From JBBIII01 sp037446575 (GTDB taxonomy: Bacteria > Bacteroidota > Ignavibacteria > UBA10030): a stretch of 7,058 bases of DNA. Under the pieces are notes generated by a model that did not search any database, was not told where the DNA came from, and worked only from the letters and a program-made list of their open reading frames with translations. The DNA lies in the NCBI GenBank assembly GCA_037446575.1, contig JBBIII010000102.1:1-7058 (forward strand), read 5' to 3'. Position numbers and translations under genes: made by a program. Below, in pieces: positions 6,966-7,058 of this stretch (positions are counted from its first letter, which is position 1; every line of letters starts with the position of its first letter).

Positions 6966-6995
6966 TTGACACAACTGCAAAAAAAATGTTATACT
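6966..6995 (+). promoter_or_regulatory. Sigma70-type promoter pointing right, divergent from glgA
   Basis: A perfect TTGACA at 6966-6971 is followed, after an 18-bp spacer, by TATACT at 6990-6995 (five of six to TATAAT). Transcription would start near 7002 and run out of the window, away from glgA. This is the best promoter-like pair I found in the window. It implies a divergently transcribed gene, or an untranslated RNA, to the right. A TATAAC on the opposite strand (6993-6988) overlaps it and could be a glgA -10 box, but it lacks a -35. Confidence 0.55.
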
Positions 6996-7029
6996 ATTTT
7001 TTAGACTTCCCAACGAAAATAATATGAGC

Positions 7030-7058
7030 TTGACAATTTTGATTTGATTCATTATCTT
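7030..7058 (+). promoter_or_regulatory. Second possible right-facing promoter (tandem)
   Basis: Another perfect TTGACA lies at 7030-7035, with TATCTT at 7053-7058 after a 17-bp spacer (four of six to TATAAT). It is weaker than the pair at 6966-6995 and reaches the window edge, so what follows cannot be judged. Confidence 0.3.

Noticed and set aside
6655..6969. Plus-strand open frame of 104 codons
   Set aside because: It is antisense to the N-terminal half of glgA, including the KTGGL motif region, and would start well before the right-facing promoter.
6988..7016. Sigma70-type promoter for glgA on the minus strand (TATAAC at 6993-6988)
   Set aside because: The hexamer at 17-18 bp upstream matches only two of six -35 positions; the -10 may be a by-product of the overlapping right-facing TATACT.
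1..7058. A new defence, mobile or CRISPR-like system
   Set aside because: I found no direct-repeat array, transposase, integrase, nuclease, toxin-antitoxin pair or terminal inverted repeats; five of the seven genes are recognisable housekeeping genes.

Overview
This AT-rich window reads as a chromosomal segment from the Bacteroidota/Chlorobiota (FCB) group. The evidence is a Bacteroidota-style outer-membrane beta-barrel gene, a lipoprotein resembling the DUF4270 or DNRLRE type, TTG start codons and compact gene packing. An Ignavibacteria-like lineage is my best guess from the protein style, but it rests on memory and no search was run. All seven genes lie on the minus strand, so the window is transcribed from right to left.

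In transcription order: a 144-bp upstream region (6915-7058) holds a convincing sigma70-type promoter pointing the other way, to the right and out of the window. Then come glgA (glycogen/starch synthase, 6914-5430) and a 116-bp gap with a perfect 10-bp inverted repeat at the glgA stop codon and AT-rich -10-like boxes. A tight run of six genes follows: a two-module secreted lipoprotein (5313-4141), an outer-membrane beta-barrel protein (4128-2893), rpiB (2887-2447), glyA (2423-1128), tatC (1128-319) and the N-terminal 111 codons of a trans-polyprenyl diphosphate synthase (335 to beyond position 1). The junctions are 12, 5 and 23 bp, then overlaps of 1 and 17 bp, which suggests one polycistronic, partly translationally coupled unit.

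The functions are mostly housekeeping: glycogen synthesis, pentose-phosphate isomerisation, one-carbon/glycine metabolism, twin-arginine protein export and isoprenoid (probable quinone side-chain) synthesis. The two genes I cannot assign a function are the lipoprotein and the barrel protein. They are adjacent, both predicted to be exported to the envelope, and placed between glgA and rpiB. The glgA plus DUF4270-like lipoprotein pairing resembles a neighbourhood I recall from Bacteroidota.

I see no mobile element, CRISPR array, tRNA/rRNA, toxin-antitoxin or defence system. No gene-free stretch exceeds about 150 bp. Three start codons needed judgement: TTG for the lipoprotein, TTG for the prenyl synthase, and an internal ATG for glyA that removes a spurious 52-residue extension.
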